A program made the translations under genes and the position numbers. The notes beneath the pieces are model-generated. The model ran no database searches. It was not told the origin of the DNA and saw only the letters and a program-made list of their open reading frames with translations. DNA of 64,000 nt, taken from positions 1 through 64,000 of the forward strand of contig NZ_JACEFG010000005.1 of the NCBI RefSeq assembly GCF_013694105.1, read 5' to 3'. Shown here one piece after another: positions 24,955 through 32,940 of the stretch. The DNA is from Halobacillus locisalis. GTDB lineage: Bacteria > Bacillota > Bacilli > Bacillales > Halobacillaceae. Each line of letters starts with the position of its first letter. Within the stretch, counting starts at the first letter, position 1.

Positions 24955-27621
24955 ATGAAAACAGTTTTAAACCGTTCAGTATTATTTAAGCTATTCCTGG
25001 TGTCGTGGTTTTTGCTTTCTCCAGTCCTCACACCAATAAGCCAACAAAGTGGTATGGGATACGGGGCCGATACAGTTCACGCAGCGTCTTATTATACTTA
25101 TGGTGATCGAACAGAGTCGTTCAGCCAGTCAGGTACAAGAAGTCGTACTCGTACTGTAACCATTCCTGATATTTATGATGTGAATAGTATAAGAGCCGAG
25201 TATAAAGACTCAAGTGGTAACTGGAGGACGCATAGTAATGTGACTGCCAGTTACGACATCACTGGTGATAAGTTAACGATTAATGTTGAAAATAGAGGCT
25301 CTACAAGCCAGTATGCTGATCGTGATTCTTATTATGATTCCAGAAAATACAGAAAGTCTGCAAGTGATCACCGTGAGAGTTCTAGTAACTCCTTTCCTTC
25401 GTCGGTTAACTACTCTTCCAATGGATACTCAGGAAGACTATCTAAGAGTGGTAGTTCTTCAGTTAAAAGTGGTTCTGCTGCGGATAGTCGAACAGAAACA
25501 GATTCTAAAAGTGGACATGACCGAACTCACTTAGCATGTAGAGGTTCAACTGATGAGGACGGCAATTTTAGTGGGAAAATGAGGACAAAAAATACTTCTT
25601 ATAATGGTACACCAAGCAGTGTTTCTTATAACTCAGGTGGATATTCGGGGACTCTTAGAGAAACTAGAACTAAATCGAGTTCTTTTGGTTCAAATGTAAG
25701 TGGAGATTCATGTGGAGATCCGTCCAGAACGCACACATATGGTGAAACATGGACTACTTATTATAGCGGAACTGTTAGTAAGCCTGATACACGAGTCTGG
25801 GAGCAAGACTACTCGGGTACGATCTACAAAGGTGGTACTTCATATCGTAATTATGAGTACGCTTATCGAGTGTTTATTGATTACGAGCGAAATGTTGATC
25901 CTATCATGAATCTACAATCGGGATTAGATAAGCAACGAGTTGCTGATTTCGAAGGTTTTAACTACATCAATGTAGACGGTAACATATATGATCAGGATGA
26001 AGATAATGCTAACAGAGCACCTTCTAACAGCCATTTTGACGTAAATATCAAGGCGGAGATATTGGGTACGGGCTATAGCAAGACGAAGACTGTACGAGAG
26101 CCTACCAGTTCCGAAGCCTTTAACATCAATTTTGATTTGTTCAATATGAACATTGAGAACGGCGAATACACCGTAAAAGTAACTGCTAGTGATGGAAGAG
26201 GGGGAACAGATACAGGGTCCTTTAATATTAAAATACGTGACTCCCTGTTTGATAACCAACACGTTTTGATCGATGACTTCGTTCAATTCCTTTACACGGT
26301 TGAAGACATAGAAAACGATAAAATTATTAAAGAACAGTTCATCTTCGGTCACGACCCTAAGCACTTTGAGTATTCTGATCGAGCGATTGGTGATGAAAGG
26401 GTGGAAAGGGTAGAGCCTTACGAACAAAGGTATAAGGGAATCATTCCAGAGGATAACCAATGGCTGGATGAACCTTTTGATTCCTTTAATCGCGTAGGCC
26501 ATTATGAGATTCAGGGGAAAGCTCAAGACGAGCCAAAGCCAGATCCAAACTTTGAAGAGTTTAATTACTTCTCTAACAACACCCCATCTATGAATATATA
26601 TGTCCATAGAAAGCCAGTTGCTGATATAGAGGCTTATGTGAATTATCAAAATGAGGTGATGGTCATAGATCGTAGCCTTGATTGGGATAGGTATTCTAAA
26701 GGTCAGCGAGGGATAGAGGTAAAAGATTTCTATTATAAGAGAGAATCAAGCTCTACTTGGTTGAGTGGCAAGCCCGATACTCTTGACCATAATAGGGATT
26801 GGGAAATCAGGGTGGATGTTGAAGACTTCCAAGGCGAACCCAATACTGATACTGCCAAGGTTGAAGTTGTCGGTACATTCCCTAACGTTCCGCCAATGGC
26901 TGACTTTATTTATTGTCGTTCTTTCCCTACAACTAGCGGAGACTGCGAAGATGAACCTTTCTATGTAGGTGATACTATGTCAGTTAAATCAAGAGCCTTT
27001 GATGATGATTTGGATCCACTCGATGTAACTTATGAGGTCATTGATCCAAATGGTGATGTGATTGAATCAAAAGAATATCGCGGGTTATTTGACTACTCTA
27101 AGGCTTCGTTTGAATTCGATGTTCCAGAAATAGCGGGTGAATACCAAATCGTACAAACTGTCGATGACGGTAATTTCTCAAATTGTGGAACATGCGAGAT
27201 GAGACAGACCTTCGACGTAGAAGAACTTTCGATTTCAGGAAACGTAGGACATACCGATAAATGGAAGGCAGTGCATGAGAAGATGGATAATCCATCAGAT
27301 GTCTTCTATTCTGGCGAGAAGTTCTTAGTTGATTCAGTCGTAACTGATCACCTTATAGATAACGTAACTGTCACGTTAAATGGAGAGCAGCTGACAGGTA
27401 ACATGCTTACAATTAAGAAAGATATGCTGTCTAGTCACCCTAACTATTACAACGAGATTTACGATTACACTATGAGTGATCCAGAGCAAAGGTTGAAATA
27501 TGAAGATGTAACATTCACGTTTGAGGCAACTTGGGAAAATGGTGTAATCCGGTCAGACGTTGTAACTGTAGAAGTCATAGACTCTGCGATTAACGTATAT
27601 GATCTACATCGAACCAAGTAA
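24955..27621 (+). CDS. Very large secreted Ser/Tyr-rich protein with PKD-like domains
   Basis: The signal peptide ends near VHAAS (residues 40-44). Residues 130-290 are Ser/Gly/Tyr-rich with two related repeats (FPSSVNYSSNGYSGRLSKSG and TPSSVSYNSGGYSGTLRET). Beyond that are PKD-like segments (PVADIEAYVNYQNEVMVIDR; PPMADFIYCRSFPTTSG). Four Cys in the 640-760 region (CRSF, DCED, CGTCE) are unusual for a surface protein of this group. It ends the 21417-27621 operon and may be an adhesin or pilus-associated protein. Confidence 0.65.
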   Translation: MKTVLNRSVLFKLFLVSWFLLSPVLTPISQQSGMGYGADTVHAASYYTYGDRTESFSQSGTRSRTRTVTIPDIYDVNSIRAEYKDSSGNWRTHSNVTASYDITGDKLTINVENRGSTSQYADRDSYYDSRKYRKSASDHRESSSNSFPSSVNYSSNGYSGRLSKSGSSSVKSGSAADSRTETDSKSGHDRTHLACRGSTDEDGNFSGKMRTKNTSYNGTPSSVSYNSGGYSGTLRETRTKSSSFGSNVSGDSCGDPSRTHTYGETWTTYYSGTVSKPDTRVWEQDYSGTIYKGGTSYRNYEYAYRVFIDYERNVDPIMNLQSGLDKQRVADFEGFNYINVDGNIYDQDEDNANRAPSNSHFDVNIKAEILGTGYSKTKTVREPTSSEAFNINFDLFNMNIENGEYTVKVTASDGRGGTDTGSFNIKIRDSLFDNQHVLIDDFVQFLYTVEDIENDKIIKEQFIFGHDPKHFEYSDRAIGDERVERVEPYEQRYKGIIPEDNQWLDEPFDSFNRVGHYEIQGKAQDEPKPDPNFEEFNYFSNNTPSMNIYVHRKPVADIEAYVNYQNEVMVIDRSLDWDRYSKGQRGIEVKDFYYKRESSSTWLSGKPDTLDHNRDWEIRVDVEDFQGEPNTDTAKVEVVGTFPNVPPMADFIYCRSFPTTSGDCEDEPFYVGDTMSVKSRAFDDDLDPLDVTYEVIDPNGDVIESKEYRGLFDYSKASFEFDVPEIAGEYQIVQTVDDGNFSNCGTCEMRQTFDVEELSISGNVGHTDKWKAVHEKMDNPSDVFYSGEKFLVDSVVTDHLIDNVTVTLNGEQLTGNMLTIKKDMLSSHPNYYNEIYDYTMSDPEQRLKYEDVTFTFEATWENGVIRSDVVTVEVIDSAINVYDLHRTK

Positions 27622-27650
27622 GGAGGGGGCATCGGGCTTCCTCCTTTTTT
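27621..27650 (+). terminator. Intrinsic terminator
   Basis: AGGAGG and CCTCCT pair around a 14-base loop and are followed by TTTTT. It begins at the stop codon of the adhesin-like gene. Confidence 0.8.
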
Positions 27651-27695
27651 GTTAGGAATACATTTAAGGTATTGTTCAAATGTATTTGGTAATAG

Positions 27696-27718
27696 GTAAC
27701 TATGGTATAATAGGTTAA
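27696..27718 (+). promoter_or_regulatory. Extended -10 promoter overlapping a palindrome
   Basis: TAACTAT-GGTATA-ATAGGTTA is an inverted repeat centred on TGGTATAAT (-10 at 27706-27711). The same core is found at 21352. The small protein encoded just downstream is a plausible ligand. Confidence 0.65.
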
Positions 27719-27744
27719 AGGATTGAATGGAGAAAGGTGATATC

Positions 27745-27903
27745 ATGGCTGAAGAAAAGAAGGACACACAAGTCGTCAATATCAAGCTTGATAGAGCGCT
27801 TTGGAAGCAAGTCGGGATCAAGAGTATTGAACTTGATGAAGATAAGAAAGACTTCACTGAAAAGGCTCTAAGGGAAAGGCTAGAACGCTTGAATAAAGAA
27901 TAA
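27745..27903 (+). CDS. Small ribbon-helix-helix-like regulator, 52 aa
   Basis: The protein (MAEEKKDTQVVNIKLDRALW ... FTEKALRERLERLNKE) has a predicted strand (VVNIKLD) and two helices, the ribbon-helix-helix pattern. GGAGAAAGGTGAT precedes the ATG. Its own promoter overlaps a palindrome shared with the surface-protein operon promoter at 21352. I infer that it represses both, but this is not shown. Confidence 0.6.
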   Translation: MAEEKKDTQVVNIKLDRALWKQVGIKSIELDEDKKDFTEKALRERLERLNKE

Positions 27904-27916
27904 TTAGTAAATTTTC

Positions 27917-27946
27917 TTGCATTTGTGAACAGATTGCCGTTATAAT
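27917..27946 (+). promoter_or_regulatory. Leader 1 promoter with operator-like site
   Basis: TTGCAT (27917-27922), an 18-base spacer and TATAAT (27941-27946). GAACAGATTGCCGTTA (27927-27942) matches the GAAC-N8-GTTC family and overlaps the -10. It drives the recombination/replication operon. Confidence 0.75.
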
Positions 27947-27952
27947 AAGGTC

Positions 27953-28190
27953 ATATTTACTAGTTATTGAGCTCTTTTTCAACGAGCAGTTGTCGCATTT
28001 CCGTTAGCAGGAAAAGAACAACACAGTTATTCTTCTCAAGTCCTTAGTGGCTGAGCGTAGTTTGAAGCTACAAAAACATTTATGGGTATACACTGTTTTC
28101 AGTGACAAAAAATTTAATGATTGTGATATATGAAAAGACTATTGTATTCATTTCTCTGTAGAGAAGTGTCTAAACGATAGTCTTTTTTTT
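27953..28190 (+). ncRNA. Structured leader RNA, copy 1, ending in a terminator
   Basis: After the predicted start come TTTACTAGTTATT, hairpin 1 (GCTC / GAGC), hairpin 2 (GTTGT / ACAAC with inner TTTCC / GGAAA), then ACACAGTTATT. The same blocks occur at 37018 and 52838 with different loops and compensatory stem changes. An intrinsic terminator, AAAGACTATTGT / ACGATAGTCTTT plus a long T-tract (28134-28190), closes the leader before the first gene. It could be an attenuator, an antitermination RNA, or a source of a small RNA. Confidence 0.75.
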
Positions 28191-28215
28191 ATATAAAAAA
28201 TACTTTGAAAGGGTG

Positions 28216-28233
28216 ATGCTTATTCACATTTAA
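28216..28233 (+). CDS. Tiny upstream ORF, MLIHI
   Basis: AAAGGGTG directly precedes ATG-CTT-ATT-CAC-ATT-TAA, between the leader terminator and the ERF gene. A similar spot in leader 2 has a four-codon ORF. It may be chance. Confidence 0.25.
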   Translation: MLIHI

Positions 28234-28264
28234 AACGCTTATTAGACAAGCAGTAAGAAAGAGG

Positions 28265-28292
28265 TTTCAAATTCAAATTAATTTAAAAGGGG
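28265..28292 (+). repeat. Conserved AU-rich translation leader box, copy 1
   Basis: A 28-base block starting TTTCAAATTCAAATTAA and ending in the SD AAAAGGGG. Identical copies are at 32126-32153 and 37321-37348, and one with two changes at 53330-53358. Each lies 8-10 bases before a start codon. Confidence 0.9.
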
Positions 28293-28302
28293 GTTTTGTG
28301 CT

Positions 28303-29037
28303 ATGTCACAAAACAATGAGAACGGTAAAACGATGGAAAGAAAACAGATTCACAGTGCTTTGGTAAAGGCTATTGGAGAAATGAGTAATCCTGCATTATC
28401 TGCGGATAATCCTTTCTTTAAGAGTAAGTACGTGCCTTTATCAGATATCTTGGAGTTAGCGCGTCCTATTCTTGCAAAGCAAGGGATCGCTATTCTTCAA
28501 ACTCCTTCTGTTCGTTATGAACAACAACAAGGCAATAATACTCAAGTAGCTGTAGTGAAGATTTGTACTACAATCATTCACGATAGCGGGGAAACCATTG
28601 AGATTGAGCCATTTGAATTGAAGGCTGATAAACCAACACCTCAGAGTATTGGTTCAGCTATCACTTATGGACGACGTTACAACATTACATCAATTCTTGG
28701 AATCGCAGGAGCTGATGATGATGGAAACGTTACTGAACAAGGTAATGGCCAGTCGCAGCCACAGGATAATCAACAACCGCAACAGCCTCCACAAACAGCG
28801 ATCTCTAGTGTTGAAGCTAAAATCATCTCAGCTGTAGATGATGCTTCACCACAAGGGAAGGAATACGTAAAAGTAACGCTGGAGAAAGGCTCTAAGAAGT
28901 TGCAGGTGATTGCGATTGAACCTGACATGATGGATAAATCTCTAAAACTGGAACAAAATTCAGTAGAAAAATTCCATTTAAAACAGGAACAAGGCATCAA
29001 TTATCTAGTCGGTATCGGTGAACACGTCCAACAATAA
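28303..29037 (+). CDS. erf: ERF-family single-strand annealing protein
   Basis: Residues about 10-145 match the ERF family (HSALVKAIGEMSNPALSADN ... DILELARPILAKQGIAILQT ... SAITYGRRYNITSILGIAGAD). ERF proteins anneal complementary ssDNA in phage and plasmid recombination. A Gln-rich linker joins a C-terminal domain of about 80 residues. First gene of an operon that also carries SSB, primase-like and nuclease genes, preceded by leader 1 and the AU-rich box. Confidence 0.85.
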   Translation: MSQNNENGKTMERKQIHSALVKAIGEMSNPALSADNPFFKSKYVPLSDILELARPILAKQGIAILQTPSVRYEQQQGNNTQVAVVKICTTIIHDSGETIEIEPFELKADKPTPQSIGSAITYGRRYNITSILGIAGADDDGNVTEQGNGQSQPQDNQQPQQPPQTAISSVEAKIISAVDDASPQGKEYVKVTLEKGSKKLQVIAIEPDMMDKSLKLEQNSVEKFHLKQEQGINYLVGIGEHVQQ

Positions 29038-29056
29038 GTGATAAGGGGGAGCAGAG

Positions 29057-29428
29057 ATGAATCCTAAAAACCTAAATGTTCAGGCTACAACATGTTTTGA
29101 GCTAAGAGGAGTCTTTTTAGTCTCCCTCTTTCCATCAATTACTAAGGGGTTTACTCCTGTTGTATGCGGAGAAGAAAAGGACACAGGTAAAGCGAAAGTT
29201 ATTCATTCATGTTTGATTTGCAAAGCATATGGTCATCAAAACTGTCCATATGTCCAGGAGGCAATTCGGATGTTCATGATCCACAAGAAGAAAAAATTCC
29301 GTGCCTACTCAATTAAGCAATACAACATTGAATGGAAGAATCTTATAAAACTTCCGCAAATTCCTGTACCGTCCCTTTCAAAACCGAAGCCTGTGGAGAA
29401 GGTGAAAGAATATGAATACTCTTCCTAA
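29057..29428 (+). CDS. Unknown protein with a Cys cluster
   Basis: CLICKAYGHQNCPYV (about residues 53-67) could bind a metal or nucleic acid. The rest is basic with no recognised fold. It overlaps the next gene by 17 bases, so it is part of the recombination/replication operon. Confidence 0.55.
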   Translation: MNPKNLNVQATTCFELRGVFLVSLFPSITKGFTPVVCGEEKDTGKAKVIHSCLICKAYGHQNCPYVQEAIRMFMIHKKKKFRAYSIKQYNIEWKNLIKLPQIPVPSLSKPKPVEKVKEYEYSS

Positions 29429-30080
29429 TATATTGGAACTGGCTCAAGCTCACTCTTTAGAGTTTGATCCTAAGACTTTTAATAAAAAGGAAGCAAGAAC
29501 GAAGTGTCCGTTTTGTATGGAAGACTCAAATCGCAACAATAAATACTACTTATCTTTAAATGAGCATAAGGGAGTATTTAAGTGTTGGGTTTGTAAGGAA
29601 AGCGGTGGAGTCCTCCGCTTTATGGCGTTGCTCGAAGGTAAATCAGAGCAAGAAGTCATTGAATCATTTCGTAAGAAAAGTGGTTCAGCTTATAAACGTC
29701 ACCCTGCAGAGCGATTAACACGTCATCAATTAAGCCTTTTGGGTTACCCGAAAATCGATTGGATTGGTAATCGGAAGTATGACTATGAATTGTATAAAGC
29801 GTACCGAGAGAAGATCTACTTAGAATGGAAACATTATGTCCAAAGACAGAAAGTGTTTGCTTATAAGCAACTTTTTGTAGGACTGATAAGTGGGAGTCTC
29901 AAGGAGGCTATTGAAAAAATTGAGGAGCTTGAAAGGGAGCTGCATGAGTCTTTTAAAGACGAACTGCTCGAAATCCTGTTCCAAGATAGTAAAGAAGAGC
30001 AATACGTTGAACTGGAAGAAGTGGCAGTCGAAATGGCTGGCATTACGCATCCTTACAATACATTGCTCATAAAACATTAA
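29412..30080 (+). CDS. CHC2 zinc-finger primase-like protein
   Basis: CPFCMEDSNRNNKYYLSLNE followed by FKCWVCKESGG is a CHC2-type zinc finger, as in DnaG primase N-termini (residues about 29-75). No TOPRIM catalytic domain follows; the remaining about 140 residues are helical and acidic. It may bind DNA as a primase accessory. It overlaps the preceding gene and is followed by SSB. Confidence 0.7.
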   Translation: MNTLPNILELAQAHSLEFDPKTFNKKEARTKCPFCMEDSNRNNKYYLSLNEHKGVFKCWVCKESGGVLRFMALLEGKSEQEVIESFRKKSGSAYKRHPAERLTRHQLSLLGYPKIDWIGNRKYDYELYKAYREKIYLEWKHYVQRQKVFAYKQLFVGLISGSLKEAIEKIEELERELHESFKDELLEILFQDSKEEQYVELEEVAVEMAGITHPYNTLLIKH

Positions 30081-30100
30081 AATTCAGGGAGAGATTAGAT

Positions 30101-30586
30101 ATGTTGAATAGCTGTACTTTTGCAGGAAGACTGGCAAGTGATATTGATTTGCGTTATACACCTAATGGAAAGGCTGTTGCTAACTTTCGTCTAGCTATTA
30201 CCCGCCCGATCCCAGATCAGAACGGGGAACGACCTGCTGACTTTATCCAATGTGTAGTATGGAGTAAAACAGCAGAGAACATGGCGAATATCCTTTCATC
30301 TGGCGATACCATTGGATTCGATGCTCGTGTACAAACACGCTCGTATGAGAATGATGCAGGTAAAAGGATCTTTGTTACTGAGTTTGTTGTTCATGGTTTT
30401 CCGACCTTCTTCAAGGTTAAGAAGTGGAACGAAAACAATAATGACAACAACAGCAGTAATAATAGCAATAACAATTTCAATAGTAATAACAATAACAATA
30501 ATAAAAACAGTAACACAGGTTCTAATCATGATCCGTTTAGTGACGGTGGAGACGTAGATCTTGATGATGACAACCTTCCGTTTTAA
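30101..30586 (+). CDS. ssb: Single-stranded DNA-binding protein
   Basis: An N-terminal OB fold (MLNSCTFAGRLASDIDLRYT ... VVWSKTAENMANILSSGDTI ... FDARVQTRSYENDAGKRIFV) is followed by an Asn-rich linker (about 110-145) and the acidic tip DDDNLPF that recruits partner proteins. Length is normal for Bacillota SSB. Plasmid SSBs protect incoming single strands during transfer. It lies 20 bases after the CHC2 gene. Confidence 0.95.
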   Translation: MLNSCTFAGRLASDIDLRYTPNGKAVANFRLAITRPIPDQNGERPADFIQCVVWSKTAENMANILSSGDTIGFDARVQTRSYENDAGKRIFVTEFVVHGFPTFFKVKKWNENNNDNNSSNNSNNNFNSNNNNNNKNSNTGSNHDPFSDGGDVDLDDDNLPF

Positions 30587-30598
30587 GGAGGTCTTGTC

Positions 30599-31357
30599 AT
30601 GCAGACGTTCTCTTATAGTCGCTTGAAGCTTTATGAAACCTGTCCTCAGCGTTTTTTCTATAAATACGTTAAGGGCATGCAAGAAGAAGTCACTAGACCT
30701 CTTGCTTTAGGTAAAGCTGTACACAAAGCGATTGAATGTTTACTAAATGGTTTTAGTGTAGACGAATCTGTAGCGAATGGAATCATAGATGTGAACTTTC
30801 ATGAAGAAGTATCCCGTGAGGATATTTTGTATTTTCTTGAGAGGACACCATTTGGGAATCTAAGAGGGGAAACGGAGTTGCACTTCCGTACCCCTCTTTT
30901 TGATTATGAAAATTCACCAGAAATACAGGGTTTTCTTGATCTATGGGATAGAGCAAACAATAGAATCACCGATTTTAAAACTAACTATAAGCCCTATCAT
31001 ATAGAGGATAATTACCAACTTGCTCTATATGCTTGGGCTATGAAGAAAGTAAATAATCTGGAAGGTGATGTTAAAGGCTCTCTCTTGTTTTTAAGACAAA
31101 GAGGTGTCAGCAGCACTACGTTTACAGAAGCGAAGATGAATGAGGCAGTCACATGGGCTAGGAACCTTGTAAACGAAATTCGTTTTAAATTAGAGCTCTT
31201 AGAGTTCGATTCTACAAAACAAAACGAGTTGTTTCCATACAAGCCGTCTATTCAATGTGAACACTGTCCATTCGCTTATAAATGCTTTCGTGACAACCCT
31301 TATCCAGTTAAAAATACGATAATAGGAGAGATTAATTATGATGAAAACAATGACTGA
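30599..31357 (+). CDS. PD-(D/E)XK nuclease, AddB/Cas4-like
   Basis: TFSYSRLKLYETCPQRFFYK at the start, GFLDLWDR and ITDFKTN (D...DxK catalytic core, about 118-135), QLALYAWAM, and C-terminal CEHCPFAYKC fit the RecB/Cas4-type nuclease family with a likely iron-sulfur cluster from the four Cys. These nucleases process DNA ends for recombination. It fits with ERF and SSB as a recombination set. It is not linked to the CRISPR locus 15 kb away. Confidence 0.8.
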   Translation: MQTFSYSRLKLYETCPQRFFYKYVKGMQEEVTRPLALGKAVHKAIECLLNGFSVDESVANGIIDVNFHEEVSREDILYFLERTPFGNLRGETELHFRTPLFDYENSPEIQGFLDLWDRANNRITDFKTNYKPYHIEDNYQLALYAWAMKKVNNLEGDVKGSLLFLRQRGVSSTTFTEAKMNEAVTWARNLVNEIRFKLELLEFDSTKQNELFPYKPSIQCEHCPFAYKCFRDNPYPVKNTIIGEINYDENND

Positions 31358-31670
31358 AGGTACTCAAACAATAATGACTGAAACAATGAATAGGAAGGAT
31401 ATTGTGGTCAATCGTTTAAAAAAGGCTGATATCACACGCCTTACTGTTACTTACAGAGACTCTGCTAAAGGAACAGGAGTTATTGAGTACAATAATGGCG
31501 TGTTCTATCGCTTTATTATGATTGATGGCGATCCTCAACTTAGTAAGTTGGAGAAGGTTCCCTTTGGCCACGTGATGCTGATTCTTGATTTGATTAGAAA
31601 AGGTCGCTATACCGCTATTAGCTATCTCATGTTCAACAATAGAAGTGTTGTAGAAATGGGGTGGGCGTAA
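31338..31670 (+). CDS. Unknown protein, 110 aa
   Basis: Begins inside the end of the nuclease gene (ATG 31338, RBS TAGGAGAG) and ends on the ATG of the next gene. A strand-rich central part (TRLTVTYRDSAKGTGVIEYN) is visible but no family. Coupled translation places it in the recombination operon. Confidence 0.55.
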   Translation: MMKTMTEGTQTIMTETMNRKDIVVNRLKKADITRLTVTYRDSAKGTGVIEYNNGVFYRFIMIDGDPQLSKLEKVPFGHVMLILDLIRKGRYTAISYLMFNNRSVVEMGWA

Positions 31671-32047
31671 TGGCAACAGAAACAAAAGTGGATCTATCTA
31701 ACCTAACTGAAGAAGACGCTAAAATAATCGCGAATGAAATTGTGCGGTTAGACGCGGTTGTAAAGGATATGAAGAAGAAATTAAAGGGGTATGTCGAGGA
31801 AAATGGAGCTCTTGAAACACAACACGTGAAGTGGGACTTCAATGACAGTATCTCTTATAAATGGAATGATTCTGAGAAACTTAAAGAATTCTTAAAGAAC
31901 ACTGTGATTGATGGTCTGGTTGCGGACCCGTACTCACTTGTGACCATTAATAAAACAGAGCTGAATAAGCTTGAAATTGATGAATCATACATTAGTAGTT
32001 TCGCAGAGAAGAAAGTAACGAAAACATTTAAAAGTACGAAACTGTAA
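31670..32047 (+). CDS. Unknown phage-like protein, 125 aa
   Basis: An acidic, helical protein (VDLSNLTEEDAKIIANEIVR LDAVV...) with a coiled-coil-like N-terminus (about 10-45). The ATG overlaps the upstream stop codon (TAATG), with GGGGTGG upstream. It is the last gene before a terminator at 32058. Confidence 0.55.
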   Translation: MATETKVDLSNLTEEDAKIIANEIVRLDAVVKDMKKKLKGYVEENGALETQHVKWDFNDSISYKWNDSEKLKEFLKNTVIDGLVADPYSLVTINKTELNKLEIDESYISSFAEKKVTKTFKSTKL

Positions 32048-32057
32048 TGACAGTAAA

Positions 32058-32098
32058 TAAAGACAGGTACAGGGCAATGTCTCTGTTCCTGTCTTTTT
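32058..32098 (+). terminator. Intrinsic terminator inside the leader-1 region
   Basis: AAAGACAGG and CCTGTCTTT pair with an inner ACAG/CTGT stem, followed by TTTT. Genes in the same direction continue 60 bases later behind an AU-rich box, with no good promoter seen between. Confidence 0.75.
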
Positions 32099-32125
32099 TG
32101 CTTCTTATAGAATTTTTAAGATTGG

Positions 32126-32153
32126 TTTCAAATTCAAATTAATTTAAAAGGGG
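32126..32153 (+). repeat. AU-rich translation leader box, copy 2
   Basis: Same sequence as the box at 28265, ending in AAAAGGGG 8 bases before the next ATG. It has no leader RNA of its own. Confidence 0.9.
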
Positions 32154-32161
32154 ACGGTCAT

Positions 32162-32926
32162 ATGACTGCAAATGAAATGGTGTTACAAGGAATTTCAGAA
32201 AATACAACTCAGGTGGAGAGAAGAGTAAATAAGTATGCTCAAGATGCTCTTTGGAACCAATCCTTAAGCATTGCCAATAAGGAAGAGGAATCGTATCAAA
32301 ATCCTTTACTATTGCAAATGCAAGAGATTATCGAGACGCACGGAGAAATTCATCAGTATCAGTACAATGATCATGACTATGAATTTGTCCGTACACACCC
32401 AGACAATCAATTCTTGTGGGTCATTTCAGAAAGTGGTACAGACTTAATCAACCTGTCGAGTATTCGTCTCGATAGTAAGGGCACACCTTCATTCAGAAAC
32501 TATGCTGAAGCGATTCTAAATGAATCTGGTGACCATGTTAAGGAAATCTACCACTACCATGGAAAAGGTCTAAAGAAATTGTCTCAGGGTGACGTTAGTA
32601 AGGTTCTTGATGCATACGAGCTATCCTTCTCTGAAAATCAACTGAAAAAACCAATGAGTATATGTCTCATGTATGACGTTAACTTAAGCATTCATGAGGT
32701 GTACTGGCAAAAGAATGAGGCCGTAGGAGAAGGAATTGATTCTTCTGATATAACAGATCCTGATGTCGTTGGATGTATTTTTGTGTCAGAAGGAGAATCG
32801 AACATTGTTGAAAGATTTGATATTTGGTTCGACGAAGAGGGCAATCACTACGTATGCCTACCTTCTTACGGCAATTCAGAGTTTGAACTTGATGACTACC
32901 TTATAGAAGATCTATTGATGGATTGA
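32162..32926 (+). CDS. Unknown acidic protein, 254 aa
   Basis: No recognised domain. It is acidic, with YHYHGKGLKKLS near residue 125 and a C-terminal strand/turn region (VGCIFVSEGESNIVERFDIW). It is preceded by the conserved AU-rich box, so strong translation is likely. Confidence 0.55.
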   Translation: MTANEMVLQGISENTTQVERRVNKYAQDALWNQSLSIANKEEESYQNPLLLQMQEIIETHGEIHQYQYNDHDYEFVRTHPDNQFLWVISESGTDLINLSSIRLDSKGTPSFRNYAEAILNESGDHVKEIYHYHGKGLKKLSQGDVSKVLDAYELSFSENQLKKPMSICLMYDVNLSIHEVYWQKNEAVGEGIDSSDITDPDVVGCIFVSEGESNIVERFDIWFDEEGNHYVCLPSYGNSEFELDDYLIEDLLMD

Positions 32927-32940
32927 AGGAGGGTAACATC

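Noticed and set aside
25924-26649. Minus-strand 241-aa frame
   Set aside because: Antisense to the large secreted protein, with no RBS and no coherent domain; long only because of codon composition.
30296-30682. Minus-strand 128-aa frame with Ile/Val runs
   Set aside because: Antisense of the Asn-rich SSB linker.
30599-31357. Cas4 of the CRISPR system
   Set aside because: It belongs to the recombination operon 15 kb from cas9, and type II systems of this kind do not need Cas4 next to them.
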